A DNA stretch of 64,000 nt from Acorus gramineus (Eukaryota > Streptophyta > Magnoliopsida > Acorales > Acoraceae), in NCBI GenBank assembly GCA_030737835.1, contig CM060854.1, forward strand, positions 6,892,860 to 6,956,859, in the 5' to 3' direction. Shown here piece by piece: positions 23,801 through 35,826 of the stretch. Position 1 is the first letter of the stretch. Each line of letters begins with the position of its first letter. The position numbers and the translations under genes are program-made. The notes under the pieces are model-generated. The model saw only the letters and a list, made by a program, of their open reading frames with translations. It had not been told where the DNA came from and made no database searches.

Positions 23801-26409
23801 CTGTTGTGCAGACCGAGAAGGATAAGGATGGGGGAGGTCCTGTTGCTGTGGCTGCTATGACTTTTGAGGGCCCACCATCTCTTAAAAGCCTCGGTGCAAA
23901 TCATGATGATGTGAGTCATGACAGTGGAAGCCTATCAAAGCTATCTGGGTTGGGCCGAGCAGCACGTCGCCAATTGGCTGCAATTCTTGATGAGTTTTGG
24001 GGGAAGCTGTTTGATTTCCATGGAAAACTTACACAAGATGCAAAGGATGGTAAATTTGATGTGATTCTCGGCTTGGATACAGCAACAGTAACCGGATCCT
24101 CTTCTGTAAAACAAGATGATGTCATGTATTCTGAATCTGCCAAGTTCTTTCAGGAAGAAAGGAAACCTGTTCTTTCAAGGGACTATGAGTCCCCAAGGGG
24201 CCAGATGCCAAGCTTGCATTCTTTATATGGGAGCCAAATGGTATCCTCATCTTGGGGTCCAAATCCAAACATGCAACTGGATGCTTGCATCCAAAGTGCT
24301 TCTCGCAAAATCCTTGATTCCAGTGAAAGACGGTATGTGAGTTTGCATGTGCCTCAATGTGCAGAGGGCAAAAGTTATCAGCCATTAACCATACATGGGT
24401 ATAAAATGTCCTCCTATCTTAGTAGAAATTCTGATTTATTGAACTTCATAGGGGACCACTCAGCTCCTAAGTCTCCATCATTTGCCTCAAATTATGGGGA
24501 CCCACTTGCATACTCTAGAGGGCAAAATGGATTTGGGTCACTGCAGTCATCTGGTATTCAAACCCCAGAAATACCTATGGCTTCACGGTTGCATACTGAA
24601 AGGTCATATTACAATCATCCTCCAGCTGCAAGCATTGAAGCAGTTGATTCTTCATCAGGGTACAGTAAGAAATATCATAGTTCACCCGACATTTCTCGGC
24701 TCATTATGGCAAATAGGGGCGCTTCTTCGATCAATAAAAATGCTCAACAGGAAGGTCCAATTGCTCCTAGATCATCCACAACTAGAGCAGGATATGAACA
24801 GTTTCGATATCCAAATTCCGTCAGCAAGGTCGAAGGAGTTCCCTTGGCTTTTGATGAACTGTCTCCGTCACAATTATATAGAAATATTTTTCCTCAACAT
24901 TTGAGCTCCGATCTGGATACGAAGTCTCTATGGTCTAAACAACCATTCGAGCAGTTATTTGGTGTGGATGCTAAAGCTCAAAATCGAGGATGCCCAGCTT
25001 TTGAGGACAGGGCAAGTGCGAGATTATCACATGGGAGTTTTTCTCTTATGGAGTCAGAATCCAGATTGCTGCATTCATTGAGGTTATGTATAATGAAGCT
25101 CTTGAAATTAGAGGGATCAGAATGGTTATTTAGAAAGAATGGCGGGTATGATGAGGAACTCATTGATTTGGTGTTTGCAAAAGAAAGGTATCTCTGTGTA
25201 GTGGATTCGACTGGGGAGCTTCAATATGCCTTGTCCGCCAAATCTGAGTTTGTTTCAATGAACAAGTCTGAAGATGCCAACCTTGCTGGTTTCCTGGGTG
25301 TGTTAGTGCCTCATTGTGGAGATGGATGTGTGTGGCAAGCTGGTCTGATTATGAGCTTCGGTGTGTGGTGTATCCACAGGATCTTGGAGCTGTCGCTCAT
25401 GGAGAGCCGGCCAGAACTGTGGGGCAAATATACTTATGTTCTCAATCGCCTTCAGGTAAATATTTTATATGCTCTCAACCTGAAACTTTAATTGACTGAA
25501 CTATGATCAAGTGCTACAATATCGATCAATTAAATAATGAATACAAAAATATTATTGAATGAAGAACTGTTAGTTTTTTTTTGGGGGGAAATGGTGACAT
25601 TATATTACCGAAGCGAAGAAGGCTATTGATTCATCTTGAGATGACAATGAATGAAGTATTGACACTTATGAATTCATTTTCAGAGTATGATTTGATTCGG
25701 ACTTTGAAGTTTAATATACAAAAGCTCTATGTCTCAAAGGATAAACAAAAAGAATCAAACACTTTGAATCAGTTCATGCGTCAGATCAATATGCATGGAG
25801 GTGGATGTCATTAGTTTATACTTTAAAATTCCATGATTCATTGCGGAATTTTATTACTGAATTAATCTGTAAAGATTTTGTTATGTTCCATTGTAATTTC
25901 ACAAAACTTATATACCCTGTGATACACCCACTGTGCCAGAGATACTAATATGGCTTCTATTTTCAATTCACTGATGATTGTTAATTTACCCAAAGATCAA
26001 ACTACATTGCTATAATATATGTGTAATATTTTTGCAGGGAATTCGTGACTCAGCGTTCTCCAAGCCACGGACACTCCTCTCTAAATGTTCATGCCTTGAC
26101 GTTTCATCGAGCCATATCAAAAAGGCTACAGAGGGGGTTCCACACCAGCATGGGAAATCCAGCAGAGGACAGCCAACAATGGCACGCACGATTCTTGACC
26201 TTGTCAAGGACGTGGAAGTTGCTGTTGCTTCCCGAAAGGGACGAAGAGGCACTGCTGCTGGCGATGTTGCCTTCCCCAAGGGAAAGGAAAATCTGCTCTC
26301 TGTTTTGAAGCGATACAAGCATGAACTTAACAAGTCAGCAATGGTCCAGGAAGGGGGACTGGCATCCCTTAAGGCTCATGTGCCTGTCCCCCATTCATCC
26401 ATATACTAA
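17815..26409 (+). CDS. EIN2: EIN2, ethylene-insensitive protein 2 (Nramp-like membrane domain plus cytosolic signalling C-terminus)
   Basis: Central positive regulator of ethylene signalling. In the family it sits in the ER membrane, and without ethylene CTR1 phosphorylates it. On ethylene perception the C-terminal part is cleaved off, represses EBF1/2 translation and enters the nucleus. Seven coding exons join in frame: 17815-18066, 18149-18235, 18483-18593, 18706-18918, 19264-19449, 22621-25455 and 26038-26409, giving 1351 residues (Arabidopsis has 1294). Residues 1 to about 470 are the multi-helix Nramp-like domain (GYIDLGKW, VVTGKNLAQICSEEY, LMALLGANIMPHNFYVYSS, LPSSVIPLFRV). Cytosolic landmarks are GLGRAARRQLAAILDEFWGK (about 727), SERRYVSL, KKYHSSPDIS, LEGSEWLF (about 1113), CGDGCVWQAGLIMSFGVWCI and AAGDVAFPKGKENL. 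Residues 583-666 form four 21-residue repeats. The C-terminal basic motif reads LKRYKHEL where Arabidopsis has LKRYKRRL. The sixth exon holds most of the protein. The start was chosen as the only ATG that keeps the full first helix. Confidence 0.96.
20865..21370 (-). mobile_element. probable LINE 3' fragment in an EIN2 intron
   Basis: A 16-18-base T-run is followed by TTTCATTTCATTAAAGAACT. Read on the other strand, this gives the common plant LINE ending ...TTTAATGAAATGAAA followed by poly-A. The adjoining few hundred bases have short minus-strand open pieces but no recognisable reverse transcriptase. The 5' boundary is uncertain. Confidence 0.4.
21585..22233. repeat. 325-bp tandem duplication in EIN2 intron 5
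   Basis: Two direct copies, 21585-21909 and 21910-22233, both begin GTTCATCAAGTGTTT. They run through CAGTTCAGTGGACCCCATTG, GATAGGAAGTGGAATGATCA and TTTGGTCCCC to a GT-rich stretch and TTTTTTGTTGGTGTT. Only a few substitutions and small indels separate them, so the duplication is recent. It is wholly intronic. Confidence 0.95.
23518..23769 (+). repeat. four 63-bp tandem repeats inside the EIN2 coding sequence
   Basis: Units start at 23518, 23581, 23644 and 23707. They encode NKFSSGELLEACPIKIDEPS, NKFSSGELLEECFIKNNDPS, NKFPSGEVLEACPTQNHAPS and NTFSSVELLKVCPIRNDATV, with a Leu (or Ser for unit 1) before each Asn. Reading frame is kept throughout. The repeat lies in the disordered linker between the membrane domain and the conserved LGRAARR segment. 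Confidence 0.97.
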
Positions 26410-28390
26410 GGGCCAGTTTGGTAAAGTTCTCGTTCTCCTTTTGCTGGAGCACTTAGGAAATATGACATTTGGATTTCCTTTATTCCCGGGCGACTTGGGC
26501 AAAATTTCCATCCCATGGAATCTATTAACAGGATTCTTGAGAGAGATCCTTCTGGACACAAGGAGATTATCCATCAGTTGGTTCTGGATTTTTTTTGCTG
26601 AAGATGCTTTCCATCTCTAAGCGGTTAGCCACCCGGTCTATCCTCTCTCCCAAAATATACATAATAGGTATGTCTTTTCTGCAAATATCATTTCTTTATA
26701 TATGTGCAGATGTCAAGGGGGGTCATCAAAACAATGGTTGTAGTGGAAAGAAGTGGAATGCTGAAAGAGATGAAGCCAGTGCTTCTTTTTTTCCCTTCTT
26801 TTTCTTTTTCCCATTGTGAGGGATGATAAGATGTATTGAATGAATTTTTCATATTCTGAACTATGGTGGAATGTGATGCCAGTCAGATGGTTTTCCCTAG
26901 TTGTAAATTGGGGTTAGTTTTGTTATTTTGATATTATGGTTCCCTGACACCAGAATAGGGATTTGTATTATATGATACGCTTGTCTAGGGAATGAATGTG
27001 GAATGGATATATCTGCACTGTTATTCATTACATATTACCCAAATATACGAAGTGGGATAATTATATGAATCATCTGGTTCATATATATGTGTGACGAGTG
27101 TTGTTACACAATCCGGTTTACAATTCCATTTGCAATCTTATTATTTATATCTCACAATCCTGTCATGTATACTTTGTTAGGAAATTTTTATAATTTTATT
27201 TGAATATATCCATACAATTCTTTGAACTATGTATTTTTATTTTTTTCTATATATATTTCTTTAAATAAGATATATTATTTATAAAAAAAAACAACCGTGC
27301 ATGTAAATGAGACTTTTTCATTTATAATAATTGTATTAGTAGCTGTAAGAAAGTTAAAATATTGGATTCAGATGCATGTTCTTTTTTGGCTAGTTCATAG
27401 GTTTACAATAAGTATGAAAAATTTGGGGGGGAGGGGGGGGGGGACACAATGATGATAATGATGGTGAGCGGAGGAGGTGGGAAGAGGACGACAGTAGGTA
27501 GAGAGGGAGACCTCCCTCCTCCACCTACCTTCACGGCTCTCCCCGCTTCGGCTTCCTCTCTTTCCCTCTTTTTTTTCTCCTCCAATTCCCACTATAAAAA
27601 AATAATTTTTTTAATAAGATAGGATTGCAACTTAATGAGTGAAAGCAAAGGTCTCCTTTGCATACTTAAGTGGGATGGTTAACCAATTTTTGACCTTCGT
27701 GACTTAAGTGGGTGGTGTAATTGGTGTTTGTCAAAAAAAAAAAAACGATGCAAACTGAAAGATAAGACATTTGTTCTTCAATAATAGTTACCACTGTTAT
27801 GTCATTGTCAATTTGTTAGAAATATTAATCTAACATTTCATAAATTATCCATTCACAATTGACAAGTGTATGGTACTGAAGTTATAAATATGACTACAAA
27901 ATGAATTGTATTTAACAGTGTTATTGTAAACTTGTTATGAGTTTTTACTCTAATCATTTGTTACATTAAGAATGTACCTTTGTAAAAGTTAAATATTTAC
28001 TCTAATGAAACTAGAACTATATGTACTCACTCAGGAATAATAAAATTATATGTTTCATAATAAAATATGTTAGTTTTATGTACGTGTCATGAACAAATTA
28101 CAACTTTAATAGTAGTTCTAGCATATTTTAAAATTTGAAGTTTGTTGTTTCATACGGTGCTTGTAGTCTCACCAACATATTAAATTTTTATTGTTGTTCA
28201 ATAAGATATATATCTTTAATAATCTTTTTCATAATTTTTATAAATGAAAAAACATATTAAGTTAAAGTATATATTTTATTTTTTATAAATATATATATAT
28301 ATATATATCATTAAATTAAGTATACAAACGAAACATGTGTGAACTATACAGGGAGCTATAAATGGGGTATCTGCTCAAAGCCTATTTTCT
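26410..28390. other. EIN2 3' UTR and intergenic
   Basis: The first few hundred bases are probably EIN2 3' UTR. The rest is AT-rich. A G-run lies at about 27425-27443 followed by CT-rich sequence. A fragment at about 27087-27130 (GACGAGTGTTGTTACACAAT) resembles family-B MITE ends. No gene was seen. Confidence 0.5.
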
Positions 28391-28395
28391 CATCA

Positions 28396-28450
28396 TGGGC
28401 CTCTATATAAAATCCAACTCACACTCAACTTTCCCATTTCAAAACCCTAA
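28396..28450 (+). promoter_or_regulatory. eL41 core promoter: site II motif, TATA box and telo-box
   Basis: TGGGCC (site II type, 28396-28401) is followed directly by CTATATAAAA (about 28402-28412) and, 30 bp on, by AAACCCTAA (28442-28450). Site II elements paired with a telo-box are the established signature of plant ribosomal-protein and other growth-related promoters. This agrees with the eL41 gene 77 bp downstream. Confidence 0.75.
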
Positions 28451-28526
28451 AAAGAAATTCGTCTCTCGTCATCTCATCTTGCGGCGCTCGTGATCGTCTT
28501 CTAGGGTTTGAGATTTCTCCGTCGCC

Positions 28527-28694
28527 ATGCGAGCCAAGGTAGAAGAAAACACACTTCGATCCTCTCCGTCAGTCCTTTCTTTCGTTCTTCCTCTGATCAT
28601 CTCCTATTTTTCTATCGTTACTTTTCAGTGGAAGAAGAAGCGTATGAGGCGTCTGAAGAGGAAGCGACGAAAGATGAGGCAGAGATCGAAGTAG
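28527..28694 (+). CDS. RPL41: large ribosomal subunit protein eL41 (25 residues, two exons)
   Basis: One of the smallest eukaryotic proteins, a single basic helix of the 60S subunit at the inter-subunit bridge. Exon 1 (28527-28538) codes only MRAK. After a 90-bp GT-AG intron, exon 2 (28629-28694) codes WKKKRMRRLKRKRRKMRQRS followed by K and a stop. The 25-residue length and composition are the canonical eL41. The Met sits in the context GCCATGC after a leader that contains AAACCCTAA and TCTAGGGTTT. An open-frame search misses it because 12 bases lie in the first exon and the second exon lacks its own start at the right place. Confidence 0.95.
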   Translation: MRAKVEENTLRSSPSVLSFVLPLIISYFSIVTFQWKKKRMRRLKRKRRKMRQRSK

Positions 28695-29097
28695 TGGTGG
28701 TTCTCGATCGCGGTCTCCGCTGAATGAGTTCGTTTTGATCTTATCGTCTTAGGATTTCTGTTTGAGCTCTATGTTGTTTGGAATGTTTTGGAAACCGTTC
28801 TGGTGGTGTCTCTTGTTTCAATTTTCGTCTGGATCTTGTTTGGTTTGTTGTTTATGGATTCCTTAATCTTGATATTATCACCTAATTTTGTTTCTTGTTG
28901 AGGTTAGTTGTGATGTTGAGCAATTGAGCGATGCTTGTGACATCTAATTTTGTATGTTGAATCTTGGTTTCTGTTTTTTTTGTCATGCATATTAAATTTG
29001 CATTCGCAACAGTTTGTGAAGTATTCCTAGTTTTTTGAAAATCTATTTTGTTTAAATTTTTGCTTGTTATTGTGTTATCCATAGAACATAATTTTGT

Positions 29098-31440
29098 AGG
29101 TTAAGTTTGGTGGGGGGATAAGCTTTTCATGATAATTTAGCCCAATTTAGGGGATGGATTTTGTCATTATTAACATTGTTAAGATCATTTTAAAAAGAAG
29201 GGATAAATGTTATCCCAGCCATTACATGGAACCAAAAGGCTCCATTTTTTTATTCTCAAATTGGATTAATTGTCTACACTTTATCCTGATTTTTTTTTAT
29301 ATAGGGAAATGTTTTATTTATTTATTTACTTTTGGTTAAATTTTGTCATATCAGCATGAGTAAGAAACCCAAGACCCTTAAGTGAAGAAGGGTACCTCTG
29401 CAAACTTATTATGAGGTGGTTTGGTATTAATCCCAATTTTTTTAAAAGTATCCCTCTTTTTGCATATCAAAATAGGATAAGATGTTCTTTAATCACTTGT
29501 CACATGACTTATCCTTTTATAACATCATTTATCACCTTGCGAGGGACGACTTTGATTTTAAGTGGACTTGGTGTCTGCCTATGGCTCTTACACAGGGAGA
29601 GCCAGCCCAAATGAAAAAAAAAAGGTATTTGTCAACCAAAAAAATGTGAGAACATGTATGTGGGTTCCATTTTAGGATTTAGCTTAGGGGCACACCTAGC
29701 CCACTTACATTCAGGGTTTGTTTATCCTTACCAAACTATGCAATAATATACACTTTTGGGTGTCTATTTACTTCTTGATGTAATCTAACAATCTTCGTTG
29801 GTCCTTTCTTTCAATGAAAAGTTAAATATTTGGTGTCCACAAGGGAGTGGACTTAGATTGATAGGTATGTTGGGTTGAACATCTTTTTGTGGTATTATGA
29901 TAAATCAGATGGTTTTTGAGCAGTCGAAGAGGTATAGATCACCAGGATGTGATGTTGGTTCTGCCTAAAGTCGAGCCAATACCTAAATGTGTAGGTTTAG
30001 ATTTGAAATTTCGCCGCCTTGCACTGCAAGATGTGCATAGAACCTACCCTGAATGTAGGCGTGTTAGACGGGGTTCTTAGCGAACTCCTAAAATGGGGTC
30101 CCATATGCATTCACAAAAAAATGATATATATACCCACCCAAAAATGATAAAACTAAAGAAATTATTTTAGATTTAGGGGCACTCCTTTGGTGGGGTCTAT
30201 TATTTCTAGATTCATAAATTTTCATGATATCACAAAATTTGTTTCTTGATTGTGTGATGGTAGCCTTATGACATAGTACTATCTGAATTGCCTTTTGTGC
30301 ATTATTGTTTCAAAACCTTTTTATTTAATAAAATTCTTGTTCAAACTTGTGTTACCCAAGGAATATAACTCCTTTGGTGTAATTTGGCAAGGGTATAAGA
30401 CTTTGAGGATAACTTATCTAAATTTTAGGTGATAAAAAATCTATAGATTTTATCCTTATTCACGTTTATTAAATTTTGGATAAAGAGAAGGATAAATTGT
30501 TATCCATTCTTTATGTGGAACAAAAAATCCGCATTTTTATTCAAAAATTATTTTCCACACATTATCCTGATTTCTTTTGGTAGTTGTATTTATTTTTTTT
30601 TCCCTGGTTAAATTATTATATCCTGTAAGCATGACCATGACCGTGACCCTTTAGTAAAGAAGGGTACCTTTATGAACTTGTCAAGAGGTGACTTTGTATT
30701 TATCCCAAGGTTTCTAAAATTTATCCTAGATTTATATGATAGGATAAAATGTTCTTTAGCTGCGTGTTCTATTATTAGGACAATCCTTAGTTCCTTACCC
30801 TAGGTGGGATAGGTCATAGGTGGTTCCATGGTTTTCTAGAGCCCGTTAATAAAAATTGTGGGTATATAAAAAACAAAAATGTGTAAAGATATATGTGGGG
30901 TCCCATTTTAGGAGTTTGCTTAGGGCCTCACCTTGCCCACCTACATTCAGGGCTAGCCTTACTTTCTATGAAACTAGGCCGCAATGTGCACGCATTCGGG
31001 TCTCTATCTACATCTTGATGTAATCTATCAATCTTCCTTGGTCCTTCTTTTGAATGAAAAAGTTAAGGATCTGGAGATTGATAAAGCACTGTTGGGGTGA
31101 AAATCATGATTCTGTATTTGATTCAGTTAATGTTTTTGGGTAGTGTAAGATGTACGTTTCATCGTGATGTGATGTTGGTTCTTCCTGAAATTAAGCCAAT
31201 ATCTAAATGTGCTGGTTTAGCCGTTTAGGTCTGGACCATCACTGCCTTGCAGTGCAAGTTGTGCACGGTGTTTGCCCTAAATGTAGGCGGGTTGGGCGGG
31301 GTGCTAGGTGAACTCCTAAAATGGGGCCCCATACACAAAATTCAATAACAGGAAACAAAAAAAAAGGATTTGGGAGCCCTCCCTAGGTGGCGCTAGGCAA
31401 TTGCCTAACCCACCTATGGTCAGGGCTGGCTCTGGATGTG
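29098..31440. repeat. degenerate tandem duplication (about 1.2 kb each) with embedded inverted repeats
   Basis: The segments at about 29098-30350 and 30360-31400 share a collinear series of phrases: ACATTATCC/TTTATCCTGATTT, GAAGAAGGGTACC/AAAGAAGGGTACC, GATAAGATGTTCTTTA/GATAAAATGTTCTTTA, ATTCAGGG, CAATCTTC-TTGGTCC, GATGTGATGTTGGTTC and CTCCTAAAATGGGG. Within each copy, TTTTAGGA..GCTTAGG..CCCAC..TACATTCAGG is mirrored by CCT..AATGTAGGCG..CTAGG..CTCCTAAAATGGGG, so each copy also carries a MITE-like inverted repeat. Divergence is considerable. No coding sequence was seen. Confidence 0.65.
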
Positions 31441-33396
31441 TATTACCATTCACTGGAGTGGATTTTTGCATGTATATTTAAAAAATAAGATGTTTGCCCA
31501 TTGCAAATTAATGGAATGATCTGAATGGTCAATTGAAAATGCATATGTTTATTTTAAGAATGTAGCTGGATATGGATCCAAATGTGAATTATCTGGGTTG
31601 TGTTTCAAGCATCTCTAGAATTGCTCATTGTTTCATGGTGTGAGTGCCATGCATTGATCAATGGGATTGTTACAAGAAAGTCTATTCTTGTTTAAATAGA
31701 ATCTAGTCATATAACTCATTAGAGCATATGTTAATATCATTATATAGATGAATTATTTGATTGCTTTAGTCATTAAGATAATTGGACGATGAAAAATGTT
31801 AATATGGAGACATAAATGGACAAGATGTGATGGTCAATAAATCATTAAATCCTTATTTTACCAGATTGAGAAAAGTTAAAGACTTGCTGAAGTTCCTATT
31901 GTCTCTATGGTGAACAAACTTTGTTTATTGCATTACCTTTACTGTGCTTGTCTGCCTGTGTTGTGATGTGCTATTTTCTGTGTTGGTGGTAGTCTTTATA
32001 TTCTTGCACAGGTTGGATTTACAATCAGCATTTTGGGACTTGATTAATGCTATTTGGAACCGTAGATGGGCAACTTCCTGCTTGAGTTACTTGTTCTCTC
32101 TTTCCAAGGTATGCTTTTTTCTCCTAAGCAATTAGCATGTCATGTTCATCTCTTATTCCCCTGGTAAACCATCAATGATCAATGTCTTTCAATACTCAAT
32201 ATCTTGATTTTGTGCCTGAGATTGCTTAGATCTTAGTATCTTACATAGTTACATGATTATTGAAATATTTTATGCTTTACTTAAAAGCTGCTTCTGTGAT
32301 TGAGCCATTGAGGTGGCTGTTTTAGCAGGCAATTCTGGTTGGGAGATCTCACTAAATTCACCTAGTCTAGATGACCCGTAATCCCTATCTTTGTTTTCCT
32401 TTTCTCTCTTCCACCATATGTTTCTTTGTGTTTCCATGATGATGCTAATGCACCATAATTTAGGATGACATTAGTCTTGCAGTTAATTAATTCTAGGCCT
32501 TGATTGATTTCGTTTTATCAATATTGAATGACTAAATATTGCATTCTGTGGCTCTTACATATCCTTGTGTGATTACAAATGGTACTGTTTTACAAATATC
32601 AAGTTTGTAATTCTACTATATATTGACTCAGTTGACATTAGGTTGCAACTACCTTTCTGATGATTTGGATTCCAACCATCTTATTTTTCCATGTTTGTCA
32701 ATTATCTTTTCTTTATTTCACTAACACAGGTACATATTCGTAAATGATACAACTACTGTAAACATTCATAGATAACCAACTCGTTTCTAGACGTATTCTT
32801 ATATTATTATGAGAATACATGCAAAAAATTTCTATGAAGGTGGGGATGAGTGGATGACAATTAGAGTTTGTTTTTTAGAGTCCTGATCTTAATCTTGTGA
32901 CTAAAAATTTTCTAAACATTTTTTAGGTGTTGGGTGTTATGATTTTCTGCTCATCATTCTGGCATCTCTCTCTCTCTCTCCTTCTCCCCGTCCGGCCTAC
33001 TTTGCCGTGACATCCATCCACCGCTCCCCGTGCTCACCACCCTCCTCCACCACTTGTTACTCCCCCCCCTATTGTACCACCTAAAATTTTTTTGGTTGTG
33101 GGGATAATCTCCCTCAAAAATATATATCCCTTGAGTTGTTCCCCACATGCGATTTCCCTACGTACATGTAACACTAGATGCATATAGTGTATGACATTAT
33201 ATGAGAAAAAATACCCGAGGTTAATATACATGGCATCCTACAATTCACAATATGTAAAAAAAGAATGTCAGAATGAAAAATTTTAGTTGCTTTATATGAG
33301 AAAACAATATTTATTGAAAAAGAATTCTATATAATGTTTAGACTTGGGTTCAATCCTCTTTCACCATCCATTTCATCCCATTACTATTTTTTTTTC
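31441..33396. other. intergenic, no gene supported
   Basis: AT-rich sequence. One exon-like stretch at about 32010-32108 (after GCACAG, before GTATGC) reads LDLQSAFWDLINAIWNRRWA, but I recognise no family and no neighbouring exons join to it. A CT microsatellite lies at about 32966-32984. Confidence 0.4.
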
Positions 33397-33399
33397 TAA

Positions 33400-33630
33400 G
33401 GTAGCGTTTGATAGCGGGATTGCAAAACTGATTTTCTACAAACATTGAATTTAAAATTGATTATGCAGGAAGTTATTTCCCTACAGCTTTTGGAAATCGC
33501 AGCTTTTGAGCATTATTTGCCTGAAATTTGTCTGCATGAAGCTGTTATAATAAAATCATTTGGTTGCATGATTGCAGAAGCAACTTCTTATAAACGTAAA
33601 AGTTATCCAATCGGACAACCAAACATTGCC
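33400..33630. mobile_element. PIF/Harbinger-type MITE (TAA target duplication)
   Basis: The left terminus GGTAGCGTTTGATAGC pairs with the complement of the right terminus, GGCAATGTTTGGTTGTCC. TAA flanks both ends (33397-33399 and 33631-33633), the usual 3-bp duplication of PIF/Harbinger elements. It is about 230 bp and non-coding. Confidence 0.65.
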
Positions 33631-33865
33631 TAAACCTACTATTCTTCGAACATAAATAAAACATATGGACAACTAATTGTACCACCTTGGGTTTCTCTCA
33701 TCTTTCTGCCTCTGATCGTTCCCTCCGTACTCTCCTCTCCCCGTGTTGTAATGATCGTCTCTCTGGTTGATCTCACTTTGTTCTCTCCCTGATGGGCTTG
33801 TTTATCCCAACCAAACATTTTCTTTAACCCACCATAAAAAAAAAAAATTAGTGTTTGGCTATTCC

Positions 33866-34535
33866 CATTAAGATCGACTGAACTTGGTCACCATTTCAGG
33901 TTTTGGACGATTAAACATGGTTGTCATTTCAAGTTTTGGGCGATCGGACTTAGTCGTCATTTCAGGTTTTGGGTGATCGAAATTGGTCGAACAGGGTTCA
34001 AAACTCTATCTACCTATTTTTTATAAAAAAATTAATTTTTGGGTTAATCCATCATATACTACGTTTATTCTTTTATCTAAACAACAGTTAAGGGACTGAA
34101 GAAAAATATAAGTAGGTATATTTTTAATTAATTCAATTTTTTATAAAAAATATCTTATTAGATAAATATATATTATTTTTAAGATTCGGTTAAATTTGTG
34201 GTTAAGTGGACTCTTTGTTTAAAAAAAAAATCTATCAATTAATTCAAACACATTTTATATTTGATGTTTGAAAATTTATCCCTCACTTATGTAAAAAAAT
34301 TATTCCTATATTTTACATTTGAAAATAATGATTAATTCTTCCTATATTATAACTCAAACTTGGAGTGATATAAAGGATCCAAGGAGGATACACGTCATGG
34401 GTTTAAGTTTTCAAGAAAAAAATTATAAACTTTATCACAAACCCTGTTCGATCAAGTTTGGTCGTCTAAAACATAAAATAAAGATTAAATTCGGTCGTTT
34501 AAAACTTAAAGTGGTGACTAAATCTGATTGAACTA
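33866..34535. mobile_element. foldback element with internal 33-bp subrepeats
   Basis: The left arm carries about three tandem 33-bp units containing CATTTCAGGTTTTGG and GATC/GATTA...GGTCG, ending GGTCGAACAGGGTT. The right arm (about 34440-34535) is its complement: AACCCTGTTCGATCAAGTTT, then GGTCGT..TAAAAC repeated twice and GTGGTGACTAAATCTGATTG. The centre is AT-rich and non-coding. No target duplication was resolved. Confidence 0.65.
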
Positions 34536-35383
34536 GTCAGATAAGTGAGAATAGAAAATACATCGTTTTTTTTATTATTATTGCTGGGTTAAGGGAAATG
34601 ATTGATGGGGGAAAGACACGCCCTTCTCTGATTGGTTGTCTCGTGCTCTTCTCCTCCCTTAACTGTCATGGTGACATCCAGTGTCTCCTCATCACCGTGT
34701 CGTCCTCAGTCAACTGTGTTAGAGGATGAGGAACATGAAATGGAAGGAGGACAAGTGGGAAGACAATGTTGGGGTTATTTTGTTGTTAGCCAAAAATAAT
34801 GTGCTTTAATGAATGTGAATGTGGTATTTAATGTGGATGGATTATGATGCATTGAATGTGTTTTAGTGAATGTGAATCTGTTTGTAGATGTTTTAGTGAT
34901 TTTTAATGTAGTGAATGCGAATGTGTTTGTCAATGTGTAGTGATTCTTGAATGTGTAATGTGTTGTTCAATTTTGATGGAATGTGTAATGTGTTAGTGAA
35001 TTTAGAAGTTCATAATGTTAAGAGGTAAATATTTTAGTGAAAATTGCAGTTTGACTGGTTCAGTGTCAACCTAATTAAAATTGGTTGATACGTCGTAGAG
35101 TAAAATTGGTTGACATGATGACTATTAAATGTTATAAAGCACAGGTTGAGTTTCATTGAAAGAAGGTTTGTTGGACAACTGTCGAATGGTTTTATAAATA
35201 TGTTATTTTACGAACTAATCATTGTATATTTTGAATAATTTTGACAAATTTAATAACCAATAAACAAATATTTGGTCAAGCATTTGCTCTATCGAGGTAC
35301 ATCGGAAACATTTTACATTATTTACCCTATGTAAATCATTTCACATGATTGTACAAGATTTACATAAAACCGAAAAAAACCAT

Positions 35384-35826
35384 TAGGTGTAAAATGGGCT
35401 GTGCCGTGTCTGCGCGGCCCATTTAGGAAGCAGGCTAGCAGGCAGTGTCGTGTTTGCCAGTTAACTTTGACCTGTCGTGTCTAGCCCGCCTGGTTAACTG
35501 GTCATCCCTTGATTTTTTTAAAAATAGATTTTTAAATTTCTTTAATTGTAAATTTTACTTTTTTTAATATTATACGCACAAAATTATATAAATGTATTAC
35601 ATAATATATATATACACACAAAAATATTATCTATACTTGATAAAATAATGAGATGAGACATTTATTCAACATATTATATGTTTGGTCTACTGAGTTGTTG
35701 TACAGTGATGTGTCTATTGTGTCGTGCTTATTAACATGTGATGTCAAAAATGATTCATGTGTCACAAAGCTGGCCGGACATGGCTTATAAATCTTAATTG
35801 TGTTGACATGGTCTGTTTTACACCTT
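35384..35826. mobile_element. hAT-type MITE (TAGGTGTAAAA ends)
   Basis: The left end TAGGTGTAAAATGGGCTGTG resembles the complement of the right end, AAGGTGTAAAACAGACCATG. The flanks read AAACCAT and TAACCAT, compatible with an 8-bp hAT duplication that has diverged. The interior includes GCGGCCCATTTAGG and CGTGTCGTGC phrases typical of non-autonomous hAT repeats with GGC-rich ends. It is about 440 bp with no coding sequence. Confidence 0.6.

Noticed and set aside
32010..32108. Exon-like stretch LDLQSAFWDLINAIWNRRWA between AG and GT
   Set aside because: No family recognised, no partner exons in frame nearby, and no coding bias. Chance splice-like signals are frequent in such sequence.
33341..33360. 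GGGTTCAATCC resembling a tRNA T-arm
   Set aside because: No matching acceptor stem, D-arm or anticodon arm could be placed around it.
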